64,000 bases of DNA from Sporomusaceae bacterium (GCA_031460455.1 JAVKTQ010000005.1:62001-126000), one strand, 5' to 3'. Shown: positions 17,261 through 26,517, counted from the first letter of the stretch. The notes: generated from the letters alone by a model not told the origin. A program made the numbers and translations.

Positions 17261-17373
17261 TAAGCCCCATCTGCGGTGTTGTTCCGTCGGGCGCTTGCTA
17301 GCGTACGGCCCGAGTACGCGTCGCGGCACGCCCGACGGAGCCGCCTTGCATCTGGGGACTTCTGAACGGCTGC
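17250..17373. repeat. dispersed palindromic repeat, family A, copy 2
   Basis: Outer arms GCAGCCGTT (17250-17258) and AACGGCTGC (17365-17373) pair perfectly. An inner stem CCGTCGGGCG/CGCCCGACGG and a CGTAC/GTACG stem lie within. The core words CCCCATCTGCGG and GCCTTGCATCTGGGG are shared with the other copies. No nested 43-nt module here. It overlaps the 3' end of the ATPase gene. Confidence 0.8.
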
Positions 17374-17412
17374 GGCAGTCCATCGCTTTTTAGGGGACAT
17401 CGTACTGCAACA

Positions 17413-17668
17413 CGGAGAACGCAGGCGTAGCGCCGTTGCGGAGGCCGTTACGCGCCGTAGGTGAAGCTTGCCGGTAACACGAACGTACGCCCGTCCATGG
17501 ACGGACGGGCGAGGAGCCATCTGTCACGGACGACAGTTGGCGACGGTACGGCTGTGTCGGCGCAAGCCTTCGCCTTGCAGGCATAAGCGACCACATCGCC
17601 GCTAAAGCGGCGTGTGTCTGCTTACGGCGCGTTCGGCCGCAGCTCCGGCGCATAGCCTGCGTTCTCCG
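17413..17668 (+). ncRNA. TwoAYGGAY-like structured RNA element, copy 3
   Basis: Closing stem CGGAGAACGCAGGC (17413-17426) pairs with 17655-17668; compared with copy 1 one base pair has changed from G-C to A-T on both sides. Loops are ATGGAC (17497-17502, stem CGCCCGTCC/GGACGGGCG) and ACGGAC (17526-17531, stem CTGTC/GACAG). It contains the 43-nt hairpin module at 17583-17625, absent from copy 1. Confidence 0.7.
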
Positions 17669-17812
17669 CGGGCAAGGCAGGGGAACAGTCGACAGAGCGA
17701 GGGGATTCTCTGTCTTTCCACGCGTGGTATAATGACAAGCCTCTTTCCCACACAAACTAAATCAACAATACCCGCCCGTCAAAAATCCATAGCATTCCGA
17801 TAGGAATTGTTG

Positions 17813-17818
17813 TATAAT
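17813..17818 (+). promoter_or_regulatory. -10 box of hydE
   Basis: TATAAT preceded by TTG, 33 nt before the hydE start. A matching -35 is not obvious. Confidence 0.45.
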
Positions 17819-17850
17819 AATAGCAAATACCCGCCAGGAGGAGGCCCGCC

Positions 17851-18891
17851 ATGGACATCGCCGCCCTCATCGCCAAAGCCGAAACAACCCACCAACTCGA
17901 CAAGCCCGAAATCGTCGCCCTCCTCGCCGACGACGCCCATACCCAGGACCTCTTCGCCGCCGCCGACCGGGTCCGCCGGCTTTACGTCGGCGACGAAGTC
18001 CACCTGCGCGGCCTCATCGAATTCTCCAACACCTGCCGCCAAAACTGCCACTACTGCGGCCTGCGCCGCGACAACAAAAACGTCCACCGCTACCGCCTGG
18101 AGCCCGACGCCATCATCGACCTCGGACGCAAAGCCAAGGAATACGGCTACAAAACCGTCGTCCTCCAATCGGGCGAAGACCCCTACTACACCCCCGACAT
18201 CCTCCGCCATATCATCGGCGAAATCAAAAAACTCGGCGTCGCCATCACCCTCAGCATCGGCGAAAAAAGCTGCGAAGAATACGCCGCCTACAAACAGGCC
18301 GGCGCCGACCGCTACCTCTTGCGCATCGAAACCACCGACTGCCGCCTCTACGAGGACCTCGACCCCGGCATGAGCTTCGCCAACCGTCTCCGCTGTCTCC
18401 GCGACCTCAAAGCTCTCGGCTACGAAGTCGGCACCGGCTGCCTCATCGGCCTGCCCGGCCAGACCCTCGAATCCCTCGCCGACGACATCCTCTTCTTCAA
18501 AGACCTGGACGCCGACATGATCGGCGTCGGCCCCTTCATCCCCAACCCCGACACCCCGCTCGCCGCGGCCGCCGGCGGCGCCTTCACATTAAGCCTCAAA
18601 GTCATGGCCATAATAAGACTGCTCCTGCCCGACATCAACATCCCCGCCACCACCGCCATGGAAACCCTCGACAAAAACGGCCGCATCATTGCCCTCCAAA
18701 GCGGCGCCAACGTCGTCATGCCCAACGTCACCGAAGGCGACTACCGCCGCCACTACGCCCTCTATCCCGGCAAAATCTGCGTCGGCGACACCCCGGCCCA
18801 GTGCCGCTCCTGCATCACCGGCAAAATCACCGCCATCGGCCGCAAAATCTCCGCCGGCCACGGCTTCCGGCAAAAAAAGAATAAAGAATAG
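17851..18891 (+). CDS. hydE: [FeFe]-hydrogenase H-cluster radical SAM maturase HydE
   Basis: A 346-residue radical SAM protein. The 4Fe-4S motif is CRQNCHYC (C62, C66, C69) within IEFSNTCRQNCHYCGLRRDN, followed by VVLQSGEDPYY and GLPGQTLESLADDI, all typical of HydE. It helps build the dithiomethylamine bridge of the [FeFe]-hydrogenase H-cluster in the cytoplasm. C-terminal CRSCITGKI gives an extra cysteine pair. AGGAGG lies 9 nt upstream of the ATG. HydF and HydG genes are not in the window. Confidence 0.92.
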   Translation: MDIAALIAKAETTHQLDKPEIVALLADDAHTQDLFAAADRVRRLYVGDEVHLRGLIEFSNTCRQNCHYCGLRRDNKNVHRYRLEPDAIIDLGRKAKEYGYKTVVLQSGEDPYYTPDILRHIIGEIKKLGVAITLSIGEKSCEEYAAYKQAGADRYLLRIETTDCRLYEDLDPGMSFANRLRCLRDLKALGYEVGTGCLIGLPGQTLESLADDILFFKDLDADMIGVGPFIPNPDTPLAAAAGGAFTLSLKVMAIIRLLLPDINIPATTAMETLDKNGRIIALQSGANVVMPNVTEGDYRRHYALYPGKICVGDTPAQCRSCITGKITAIGRKISAGHGFRQKKNKE

Positions 18892-18910
18892 CAGAGCCGG
18901 AGTATACGGT

Positions 18911-18924
18911 TCTGTTGCAACAGA
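18911..18924. promoter_or_regulatory. 14-bp palindrome upstream of cysK
   Basis: TCTGTTGCAACAGA is a perfect palindrome 25 bp upstream of the cysK start. It could be an operator for a sulfur regulator. A second palindrome, GGAGGTACCTCC (18937-18948), covers the ribosome site and abuts the start codon. Confidence 0.4.
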
Positions 18925-18948
18925 AAACCCAATAGGGAGGTACCTCCT

Positions 18949-19881
18949 ATGGCCATCGCCCATTCCCTCACCGACCTCATCGGCAACACCCCGCTCCTTG
19001 AGCTTGCCGGCTACGCCCGCGCCGAAGGCCTCAAAGCCCGCATCCTCGCCAAACTCGAATACTTCAACCCCCTCGGCAGCGTCAAAGACCGCGCCGCCTT
19101 CGCCATGATAACCGCCGCCGAAGAAGCCGGCCTCATCAATAAAGACACCCTCATCGTCGAACCCACCAGCGGCAATACCGGCGTAGGCCTCGCCTTCGTC
19201 GCCGCCGCCCGCGGCTACAAAATCGTCCTCACAATGCCCGAAACCATGAGCCAGGAACGGCGCAGCCTCCTAAAAGCCCTCGGCGCCGAACTCGTCCTCA
19301 CCCCCGGCCCCGAAGGCATGAAAGGGGCCATCGCCAAAGCCGGGGAAATAGTCGCCGCCACCCCCAACGCCTTTATGCCCCAGCAGTTCGAAAACCCCGC
19401 CAACCCCGCCGTCCACCGCCGCACCACCGCCGAAGAAATCTGGCGCGACACCGGCGGCAAGATCGACATCTTCGTCGCCGGCGTCGGCACCGGCGGCACC
19501 ATCACCGGCGTCGGCGGCGTCCTCAAACAGCGCAACCCCGCCATCCGCGTCGTCGCCGTCGAGCCCTACGACTCGCCTGTCCTCTCCGGTGGCAAGCCCG
19601 GCCCCCACAAAATCCAGGGCATCGGCGCCGGCTTCGTCCCCAAAATCCTCGACACCGCCGTCATCGACGCCATCGCCACCGTCAAAGCCGACGACGCCTT
19701 CCGCACCGCCCGCGCCCTCGCCCGCACCGAAGGGCTCCTTGTCGGCATATCGAGCGGCGCTGCCGCCTTCGCCGCCGACGAACTCGCCCGCCGACCGGAA
19801 AACGCAGGAAAAACCATTGTCGTCATCCTGCCGGATACAGGCGAACGCTACCTATCCACCAATCTTTTCGCCCAAGAGTGA
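18949..19881 (+). CDS. cysK: cysteine synthase (O-acetylserine sulfhydrylase)
   Basis: A 310-residue PLP enzyme of the CysK type: IGNTPLLEL at the start, PLP lysine in [12 protein letters not shown] (about K46), substrate loop [16 protein letters not shown] and the phosphate-binding GTGGTITG. It makes cysteine from O-acetylserine and sulfide. The ribosome site GGAGG lies in a palindrome that could hide it. It follows hydE by 57 bp and ends at a strong terminator. Confidence 0.93.
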   Translation: MAIAHSLTDLIGNTPLLELAGYARAEGLKARILAKLEYFNPLGSVKDRAAFAMITAAEEAGLINKDTLIVEPTSGNTGVGLAFVAAARGYKIVLTMPETMSQERRSLLKALGAELVLTPGPEGMKGAIAKAGEIVAATPNAFMPQQFENPANPAVHRRTTAEEIWRDTGGKIDIFVAGVGTGGTITGVGGVLKQRNPAIRVVAVEPYDSPVLSGGKPGPHKIQGIGAGFVPKILDTAVIDAIATVKADDAFRTARALARTEGLLVGISSGAAAFAADELARRPENAGKTIVVILPDTGERYLSTNLFAQE

Positions 19882-19888
19882 AACGTCG

Positions 19889-19922
19889 CCGGCCCTCGCA
19901 AATGAGGGCCGGTGTTTTTTTT
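19889..19922 (+). terminator. terminator of cysK
   Basis: Stem CCGGCCCTC/GAGGGCCGG with a 6-nt loop and an eight-T tail. Confidence 0.9.
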
Positions 19923-19970
19923 GATTCTGGAGATATAATTAATGATTATTGCACCCATAAGCAAAGCAAA

Positions 19971-20000
19971 TTGACATAAGTTTTAGTGCCATGGTATGCT
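19971..20000 (+). promoter_or_regulatory. sigma-A promoter of the chemoreceptor gene
   Basis: TTGACA (19971-19976) and TATGCT (19995-20000) with an 18-bp spacer, about 100 bp before the start at 20103. Confidence 0.6.
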
Positions 20001-20102
20001 TTTAACAATAACGACCAAATAATCGGGTATTTTCCTAAAATCACCATCCTGCCGCGGGACATGCTCCAGCTCTCCGACAATACAATAGACGGGGTGAGAG
20101 AA

Positions 20103-22103
20103 ATGAACGTCAACAGTCTTCAGTTCCGCATCCTCGCCGGAGTCACCGTCGCCCTCCTCATGATAGTCTTAGTTATCGCCGGCTTTTCCGTCTATACCAC
20201 CCGCGCCTACCTCGAAGAAAACGACCGGCAGGACATGGCCGCCCGCTACAGAGGCATGACGCACATGCTCGACACATATAAGACCAACGCCCTCGGCCAC
20301 GCTCAGGCGCTGGCCCGCAATCCCCAGATTATCGACGCCGCCAAGCGCCGCGACGCCCAGGCCCTGTTCGCCATAACCACCCCGCTCATGAAAGAGGGCC
20401 AGCTCGACTACATGGTCATCACCGACCCCAAAGGCTTCGCCCTCATCCGCACCCACGAGCCCGGCAAAATCCCCAAGCCCGACGATAGCATCGCCAACCA
20501 GGTCAATGTCGCCCAGGCCATGGTCGGCAAACCTTTCGTCGGCATCGAGGAAGGCAAGGTCGTCAAGCTCTCCGTGCGGGCGGGCGCCCCGCTCTACGAA
20601 GCCGGCGTCCTCGTCGGCGTTATCTCCACCGGCTACGTCGTCAGCGAGAACGAAATCGTCGACATGGCCAAAAAAATGTTCGGCTCCGAATTTACCCTTT
20701 TCCTCGGCAGCGAGCGGGTCGCCACCACCCTCGTAAGCGCCGACGGCAAACGCATGACCGGCACCACCCTCGACAACCCCGGCATCCTCGACACCGTCCT
20801 CAAGCAGGGCAAGGTCTACGTTGGCGCCAACCGCATCGCCGGGATAGACTATACCACCGCCTACGGCCCGCTCATCGGCGCTAACGGCAAAACCATCGGC
20901 CTGATCTTCACCGGCACGCCTCAAAGCCGCATCCAGGCCGTCGCCAGCGGCCTCACCTTCCGCGTCGTCACCGTATCGGCGCTCGTCCTCGTCATCGGTC
21001 TCATCGGCGCCGCATTTCTTACCGGCCGGCTCGCCAGATCTGTCCGGCAGGTCATGGAAAAACTACATCAAGTAGCCGGCGGCAACCTCGCCGTAGCCGC
21101 TCTCGAAATACAAAGCCGCGACGAAATTGGCCGCCTGGCCGCCACCTCCAACACCATGGTCACCGGCCTCAGGCAGCTTGTCGGCCAGATATCCCACTCG
21201 GCAGGGCAGATCGCCGCCTCCTCTCAGCAGATGACCGCCAGCGCCGAACAATCGGCCCTCGCCGCCGGGCAGGTCGCCGAATCAATCACCCAGGTCGCCG
21301 CCGGCGCCGCCCGACAAGTCAGAGCTGTAGATCAGACCGTGGCCTCGTTCGAAGATCTCTCAACCGGCATAAGGCAAATCGCCGCCAGCGCCGACACCGC
21401 CGCCGCCGCCGCCGGCAAGACCGCCGGCACAGCCAAAGACGGCGGCGCGGCCATCGACAGGGCAGTCAGCCAGATAACCAGCATCGAAAAAACGGTCGTT
21501 AATTCCGCCCAGGTCGTCAGCCGGCTGGGGGCGCGTTCACAGGAAATCGGCGAGATCGTCGGGACCATCTCCGGCATCGCCGGCCAAACCAACCTTCTCG
21601 CCCTCAACGCTGCCATCGAGGCCGCCAGGGCGGGGGAATCGGGCCGCGGCTTCGCCGTAGTCGCCGACGAAGTCCGCAAGCTTGCCGAACAATCCCAGGA
21701 CGCGGCGGCCAGGATCGCCGCCCTCATCGGCGAAATCCAGGCCGACACCTCCCAGGCGGTCAGCGCCATGGAAGCAGGAACGCGCGAAGTAAAAGTCGGC
21801 ACCCAAGTCGTCCATTCCGCCGGACAATCGTTCGGTGAAATAGCCGCCCTCGCCGCCGACCTTTCCGGCCAGGTGCAGGAAATATCCGCCGCAATCCGCC
21901 GCCTGTCCCAGGGCAGCCAGCAGATAGTGGCCGCCGTCCGCGAAATCGAAGGAGTCAGCAAAGGGGCAGCCGCGCAGAGCCAGAACGTCTCCGCCGCTAC
22001 CGAAGAACAGTCGGCCTCCATGCAAGAAATCGCCGCCGCCAGCCAGGCGTTGGCCAGAATGGCCGAAGAGCTCCAGGCCGCCGTCAGCCGCTTCAGCCTG
22101 TAA
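20103..22103 (+). CDS. methyl-accepting chemotaxis protein with periplasmic Cache-type sensor
   Basis: A 666-residue transmembrane chemoreceptor: helix 1 at about 9-31, an extracytoplasmic single-Cache-like sensor (about 35-280, with [20 protein letters not shown] and [20 protein letters not shown]), helix 2 at about 282-305, HAMP, then a signalling domain with the hairpin tip [38 protein letters not shown]. It should relay binding of a small ligand, perhaps a carboxylate, to CheA/CheW. The ATG at 20103 has GGGGTGAG upstream; a longer in-frame start at 19986 would add 39 residues ahead of the membrane helix and lacks a ribosome site. Confidence 0.92.
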   Translation: MNVNSLQFRILAGVTVALLMIVLVIAGFSVYTTRAYLEENDRQDMAARYRGMTHMLDTYKTNALGHAQALARNPQIIDAAKRRDAQALFAITTPLMKEGQLDYMVITDPKGFALIRTHEPGKIPKPDDSIANQVNVAQAMVGKPFVGIEEGKVVKLSVRAGAPLYEAGVLVGVISTGYVVSENEIVDMAKKMFGSEFTLFLGSERVATTLVSADGKRMTGTTLDNPGILDTVLKQGKVYVGANRIAGIDYTTAYGPLIGANGKTIGLIFTGTPQSRIQAVASGLTFRVVTVSALVLVIGLIGAAFLTGRLARSVRQVMEKLHQVAGGNLAVAALEIQSRDEIGRLAATSNTMVTGLRQLVGQISHSAGQIAASSQQMTASAEQSALAAGQVAESITQVAAGAARQVRAVDQTVASFEDLSTGIRQIAASADTAAAAAGKTAGTAKDGGAAIDRAVSQITSIEKTVVNSAQVVSRLGARSQEIGEIVGTISGIAGQTNLLALNAAIEAARAGESGRGFAVVADEVRKLAEQSQDAAARIAALIGEIQADTSQAVSAMEAGTREVKVGTQVVHSAGQSFGEIAALAADLSGQVQEISAAIRRLSQGSQQIVAAVREIEGVSKGAAAQSQNVSAATEEQSASMQEIAAASQALARMAEELQAAVSRFSL

Positions 22104-22120
22104 AAATTCCGATTCCCTAC

Positions 22121-22149
22121 GGCCCGCGCCTTCATAGCGCGGGCCTTTT
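22121..22149 (+). terminator. terminator of the chemoreceptor gene
   Basis: Stem GGCCCGCGC/GCGCGGGCC, 7-nt loop, TTTT tail. Confidence 0.8.
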
Positions 22150-22246
22150 CGTATTCCGGCAGGATATTCCCTCGCCCGCCTGGAAGTATACGACCGACAA
22201 CCATCGACACCACCCGCGCCCCGGTCGGGATTCAAGGAGTCTTTAC

Positions 22247-23437
22247 ATGACCGTACCCCTCACCGGACCCCTCTGGACCAAAAACTTCATCATCCTCACC
22301 CTCTCCAACGCCCTGCTCTTTTCGGGCTTCCACCTCACCATGCCCGTCCTGCCCCTCTTCATCGCCGACTGCGGCGGCTCGGACAGCCAAATCGGCCTGG
22401 TCATGGGCAGCTTCACCTTCTCGGCCGTCGCCGTCCGCCTGTTCACCGACGCCGGCATCGGCCGCCTGGGCAAAAAGCGCTTCCTGCTCATCGGCATGAT
22501 CGTCTGCATGCTGTCGGCCGGGATCTACTACTGGGCCGACACCGTCGGCCTCGCCATCGTCGTCCGCCTGTTCCACGGTCTCGGCTTCGGCATCGCCACC
22601 ACCATGTACGCCACCCTCGCCGTCGACATCATCCCCGCCGTCCGCCGCGGCGAAGGCCTCGGCTACTTCGGGCTCGGCAGCACCGTCTCCCTCGCCATCT
22701 CCCCGGCGCTCGGCGTCTGGCTGGCCGCCGACCACGGCTATGGGGCCCTGTTCGCCGCCGCCGTCGCTGGACAGCTTATCGCCGTCCTCGGCATGGGCGC
22801 TTTCCCCTCGCCCCCGGCCGCTCCCGCCGGCGCCGCCCGGCCGGCCGGCGCCGTCTCCCTGCTCGACCGCCTCATGGAGCGGAAAGCCGCCTTCCCCGCG
22901 CTCCTCTGCCTGATGACCGGCGCAGCCGCCGGCGGCGTCATCGGCTTCGTCACCCTTCTCGCCAAAGAAGCCGGCCTCACCACCGTCGGCTACTTCTTCA
23001 CCGTATCCACCCTCTTCGTCTTCCTCGCACGGCTCTTCGTCGGCCGCATCTTTGACCGTAAAGGCCCCGCCCTGGTCGTCGTCCCCGGCGCCGTCTGCCT
23101 CGGCGTCGGCCAGCTCTTTCTCGCCCACACAGCCTCCACCCCCGTCCTCCTCACCGCCGCCGCCTTCCACGGCCTGGGCTTAGGCATCCTTTTCCCCTCC
23201 CTGCAGGCTTGGATGGTCAGCCTTGTCCCCCCCGAACGCCGGGCCGCCGTAAACGCCACCTACTACAACTTCATCGACAGCGGCATCGGCGGCGGCGTCA
23301 TCCTTCTCGGCTTCGTCGCCGAAGCCGCCGGCTACTCCGCCGTATACCTCGCCGCCGCCGCCGTCATGGTCCTCTTTGTCGCCGTCTACGCCGTCTATCT
23401 CGTCCGGGGCCGTCCGCCCGCCACCGGGCAAGGTTAA
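22247..23437 (+). CDS. MFS transporter
   Basis: A 396-residue protein with about 12 membrane helices in two halves separated by a Pro/Ala-rich loop (PSPPAAPAGAARPAG). The N-terminal half shows the usual MFS pattern, including FSGFHLTMPVLPLFI and the GRLGKKR motif between helices 2 and 3. The second half repeats it as FVGRIFDRKGP. Substrate cannot be told; the size and loops suggest a drug or metabolite exporter. AAGGAG lies 8 nt before the ATG. Single gene, ending near a bidirectional terminator. Confidence 0.88.
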   Translation: MTVPLTGPLWTKNFIILTLSNALLFSGFHLTMPVLPLFIADCGGSDSQIGLVMGSFTFSAVAVRLFTDAGIGRLGKKRFLLIGMIVCMLSAGIYYWADTVGLAIVVRLFHGLGFGIATTMYATLAVDIIPAVRRGEGLGYFGLGSTVSLAISPALGVWLAADHGYGALFAAAVAGQLIAVLGMGAFPSPPAAPAGAARPAGAVSLLDRLMERKAAFPALLCLMTGAAAGGVIGFVTLLAKEAGLTTVGYFFTVSTLFVFLARLFVGRIFDRKGPALVVVPGAVCLGVGQLFLAHTASTPVLLTAAAFHGLGLGILFPSLQAWMVSLVPPERRAAVNATYYNFIDSGIGGGVILLGFVAEAAGYSAVYLAAAAVMVLFVAVYAVYLVRGRPPATGQG

Positions 23438-23480
23438 TCCCGGCGGATAAACATAATACACAAAACATGGCCCTAAAACC

Positions 23481-23506
23481 AAGGAGGCAGGATTATCTGC
23501 CTCCTT
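23481..23506. terminator. bidirectional terminator between MFS and His/Cys-rich genes
   Basis: Perfect 10-bp stem AAGGAGGCAG/CTGCCTCCTT with a GATTAT loop; a T-rich stretch follows on the minus strand. Confidence 0.7.
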
Positions 23507-23527
23507 GCCGTGTTCCCCGGCGGAACG

Positions 23528-23917
23528 CTAACGATAGTTATGGCAATCGTGGTTGCGCATGCAGCGCTCGATACAGTGATGGCGGTTATCGTGGTGGCCG
23601 CGGTGGTGTCGGCACTGCTCCATGCAGTTATGGCGCACCCGCTCGCAGCGTTGGCGGTGGTGGCGGTCCCGGTCCCGGTCGTGGTCGCGATAAAGGCCCT
23701 CCGGGGCTGGCTCCCCTGGCTCGGCGGCAACGAATTCGAAATTCTCGTTGACGCCTGCGGAATCGACGCACTTGGTCATCGGGTCAGACTCCACGGCCGG
23801 CCTTAAATTCCCGCTCGCCGGCGCCGCCATAACCGCCGCAGGACTCATGAGAAAAGTAACCGTCAGAACCAGCGCCAGACACAACCCTCTTATCATCCGT
23901 GCTGAAACCATCCACAT
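23528..23917 (-). CDS. secreted His/Cys-rich small protein
   Basis: A 129-residue protein with a signal peptide (about 1-32, ending in PAAVMAA), a short linker, and a C-terminal third packed with His, Arg, Asp and Cys (CERVRHNCMEQC, then a His cluster, then CIERC and HDC). The repeated C-x3-C-type spacing and alternating H/D suggest metal binding or disulfides. GAAAGGCGG precedes the ATG. It is divergent (157 bp) from an ankyrin-DsbA fusion that could act on its cysteines. No named family recognised. Confidence 0.7.
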   Translation of the reverse strand: MWMVSARMIRGLCLALVLTVTFLMSPAAVMAAPASGNLRPAVESDPMTKCVDSAGVNENFEFVAAEPGEPAPEGLYRDHDRDRDRHHRQRCERVRHNCMEQCRHHRGHHDNRHHCIERCMRNHDCHNYR

Positions 23918-24074
23918 CGACCGCCTTTCGGTGTTTTTCTTATTATATGCGGCCGCTGCGCCGGGATTAACCGCAGGCTATGCGCCCCGGACCCTGGTTG
24001 CGGCGAATTTTTTCGCCATCTGCGCGTATACATTCTACATACCCGCAGAAGCGGGACGAGGGGAGGAAAAGCCT

Positions 24075-25334
24075 GTGTGGAAAAAACGCCTGGCGGCATG
24101 CTTGCTTCTGGCGTTGGCATTGACCCTGCCAACCGCGGCCGGAGCGGCCGGAAAAGACGATGCCTTACTTGCGGCAGTCAGGCACAGTGACCTGACGGCG
24201 GCGGAAAAATTGCTGGCCGGCGGGACGGCGGTCGACACCCGCGACGTATGGGGCAAGTCGCCGCTCATCATCGCCGCCGCCAGAGCCGACATCGCCATGG
24301 CCCAAATGCTCCTCGCCCACGGGGCCGGCATCGACGCCCGCGACAACTGGCAGCGCACGCCGCTGATCGTGGCCGTTCAGGCCGGCAGCACCTGGCTGAC
24401 CGATATCCTCATCCACCGCGGCGCCGATGTCAACCTCCAGGCCGCCAACGGCATAACCGCCCTGATCGCGGCGGCCCAGCGCGGCAACGTCGCCGGCGCC
24501 GCCATGCTGATCGCCGCCGGGGCGGCCCTCGATCACCGGGACATCATGGGCTGGACGCCGCTCATGTGGGCGGCGCGGCGCGGCGACCGCGACATGATCC
24601 TCCTGCTGCTGGATTCCGGCGCCGACGCGAACACCGCCGACCGGGACGGCCGTACCGTAATCGACCAGGCCGCCGACAGCGGCTACCACCCGCGCCTGAC
24701 CGAACTGCTCCGCGCCAACGGGGCCCTTCCGGCGGGCGAACTGTCGATCGGCGACTACGGCGAAACCGCCCTCGGTTCCAGGTGCGCCGCGGAGTATCGG
24801 CCGGTTATCGCCGGCTCCGCCGTCCAAGGCCCGCCGTCAGCCCCGGTCACGATCTTCGAATACACCGACTTTCAATGCCCCTATTGCCGGTCGGCGGCGG
24901 CAATCATCGACAATGTTCTTGCCAAATACCGCGGCAGCGTAAAACTGGTCCTCAAACACTGCCCGCTGGAATCCCACCTCATGGCCCTGCCCGCGGCCCG
25001 CTACTTCGAAGCCCTCCGCCGGCAGGACGGGGCTTTGGCCTGGCGATTCTACCGGCGCATATTCGCCGGACAGGACAGACTGAAAGAAGGCGAATCCTTC
25101 CTCCGCCAAACCGCCGCGGAATTGGGGGCGGACCTGTCCAGGCTCGACGCGGCCCTGACATCTCCCGCCGTCGACCGGCAGATCGCCGCCGATATAAGGG
25201 AAGCTGACGCCTTCGGCCTTGACGGCGTCCCCATCTTCATCGTCGACGGCCTGCTCATCGACGGCGCCCACTCCCTGGAAACCTTCGCCGCCGTCATCGA
25301 CCGCCTCCTCGCCGGCGGGGACCGGCTCCCCTGA
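24075..25334 (+). CDS. secreted ankyrin-repeat and DsbA-like thioredoxin fusion protein
   Basis: A 419-residue exported protein starting at GTG 24075, with GGGAGG 8 nt upstream. A signal peptide (about 1-25) is followed by roughly five ankyrin repeats (27-215, for example GKSPLIIAAARADIAMAQML and GWTPLMWAARRGDRDMILLL) and then a DsbA-type thioredoxin domain (about 245-419). The active site is C268-P-Y-C271 in YTDFQCPYCRSAA, and the cis-proline loop is DGVPIF near 385. DsbA-type domains oxidise, reduce or isomerise disulfides outside the cytoplasm; ankyrin repeats bind proteins. The domain pairing is unusual. Confidence 0.85.
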   Translation: MWKKRLAACLLLALALTLPTAAGAAGKDDALLAAVRHSDLTAAEKLLAGGTAVDTRDVWGKSPLIIAAARADIAMAQMLLAHGAGIDARDNWQRTPLIVAVQAGSTWLTDILIHRGADVNLQAANGITALIAAAQRGNVAGAAMLIAAGAALDHRDIMGWTPLMWAARRGDRDMILLLLDSGADANTADRDGRTVIDQAADSGYHPRLTELLRANGALPAGELSIGDYGETALGSRCAAEYRPVIAGSAVQGPPSAPVTIFEYTDFQCPYCRSAAAIIDNVLAKYRGSVKLVLKHCPLESHLMALPAARYFEALRRQDGALAWRFYRRIFAGQDRLKEGESFLRQTAAELGADLSRLDAALTSPAVDRQIAADIREADAFGLDGVPIFIVDGLLIDGAHSLETFAAVIDRLLAGGDRLP

Positions 25335-25354
25335 AGCTGCTTCCGGCTGTGCCG

Positions 25355-25377
25355 CCGCCATTACGGCGGTTTTTTTT
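25355..25377 (+). terminator. terminator of the ankyrin-DsbA gene
   Basis: Stem CCGCC/GGCGG with a 5-nt loop and eight T. Confidence 0.8.
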
Positions 25378-25454
25378 GCCTCTTGTCCCGACTTTCACTC
25401 ATAACACGGCTAGCCGGCGCGTAGACTTGTACGGAAAAAACATGGAGGTGAACC

Positions 25455-26033
25455 ATGAAAAAAATCGTGATCCTCATGGCCGCGGTGCTGCTCCTGGCAG
25501 CCGCACCCGTCTGCGCCAGCCCGCTGCAGGACTTCTCCTCCGGGCGCCTGGCCCTCGACCTCAACTGGAAACCCTACTCCTTCTCCGGCGGCCACGCCGC
25601 GGAATTCGGCGTTACCGCCGGGCTTGGCGGCCACTGGGCCCTCGCCTTCCGGCAGATAAACTTCGACACCGCCGGCCACACCCGTGACTACGGAACGCAC
25701 AACCGGGAAATAAACCTCATCCGCAAACTCGGCGACGGTCTCCAGCTTTACGTCGGTCACTCCCGCACCTGCGGCGGCGCCGGGATAAACGCCAAAAACG
25801 TTCTCCAAGCCGGCGTCATCGCCGCCCGCAAACTCGGCGACCGCTACACCCTTTACGCCATCCTCGGTGGCGGCAAAAACGTCGCCAACATCGAATTCGG
25901 CCTCTCCTACCGGCTCAACCCCCACCTCGAACTGACCTCCACCTACCGCCACCTCACCGCCGATAAAATAGGGGAGGGGGCCCCGCGCCACAACTACCGC
26001 GGCTTCGGCCTCGGGCTTACCTGGAAAATTTGA
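25455..26033 (+). CDS. putative outer-membrane beta-barrel protein
   Basis: A 192-residue protein with a clear signal peptide (about 1-21, cut after VCA) followed by alternating beta strands rich in Gly and aromatics (ALDLNWKPYSFSGGHAAEFG, LQLYVGHSRT, LEFGLSYRLNP-like segments, FGLGLTWKI at the end). Length and pattern fit an eight-stranded barrel like small outer-membrane proteins. AGGTG precedes the ATG. No close family recognised. Its stop codon abuts a family-A repeat. Confidence 0.65.
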   Translation: MKKIVILMAAVLLLAAAPVCASPLQDFSSGRLALDLNWKPYSFSGGHAAEFGVTAGLGGHWALAFRQINFDTAGHTRDYGTHNREINLIRKLGDGLQLYVGHSRTCGGAGINAKNVLQAGVIAARKLGDRYTLYAILGGGKNVANIEFGLSYRLNPHLELTSTYRHLTADKIGEGAPRHNYRGFGLGLTWKI

Positions 26034-26157
26034 CAGCCGTTGATAAGGCCCCATCTGCGTTGTTGTTCTGCCAGCCGCTTGCTTGCGTACGTTCCGAGTA
26101 CGCGGCGCGGCGCGCCTGGCAGAGCCGCCTAGCATCTGGGGCCTTCTGAACGGCTGT
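26033..26157. repeat. dispersed palindromic repeat, family A, copy 3
   Basis: Outer arms ACAGCCGTT (26033-26041) and AACGGCTGT (26149-26157) pair perfectly; inner arms CTGCCAG and CTGGCAG replace CCGTCGGG/CCCGACGG of copy 2 while keeping pairing. Shared core CCCCATCTGCG and AGCATCTGGGGCCTTCTG. It starts at the last base of the stop codon of the barrel gene. Confidence 0.8.
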
Positions 26158-26182
26158 TCGCTGATCCAGTCGAACGCTGCAC

Positions 26183-26404
26183 GCGGCAGGCGGAAGTTGT
26201 ATCGCAAGCGCGCATTGGCGAAGGATGTTACGCGCTGTAGACGAAGCAAGCCGCGAACGACACCGTACGCCCGGCCATGGACGGCCGGGCGAGGCGACAA
26301 CGGGCATGGACGCCCGTTTGGCGCCGGTACGGCGGAGTCGGCGCAAGTCATACAGCGCGTTCATCCGTAGACACGCAAGCGGCGATACAACTTCCGCCTG
26401 CCGC
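26183..26404 (+). ncRNA. TwoAYGGAY-like structured RNA element, copy 4
   Basis: The outer stem is 23 bp and perfect (26183-26205 with 26382-26404) and unrelated in sequence to the outer stems of copies 1 and 3. Loops are ATGGAC (26277-26282, stem CGCCCGGCC/GGCCGGGCG) and ATGGAC (26306-26311, stem CGGGC/GCCCG). Confidence 0.7.
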
Positions 26405-26417
26405 AATAATCGCGCAC

Positions 26418-26448
26418 AAAAGCGGCCCGGTTGTACCAGGCCGCTTTT
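26418..26448. terminator. bidirectional terminator
   Basis: Stem AAAAGCGGCC/GGCCGCTTTT, probably ending both the rightward transcript through AYGGAC copy 4 and the leftward L,D-transpeptidase transcript. Confidence 0.75.
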
Positions 26449-26517
26449 ACCTTTCCCGACAAAAACTTTCCTATTTCCCAGGAAATCATCACCGCTCGCG
26501 CCCGATAATCGGGCTTT

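Noticed and set aside
18892-18948. T-box or cysteine-type riboswitch before cysK
   Set aside because: The 57-bp gap is too short and has no T-box or other riboswitch core; only two palindromes are present.
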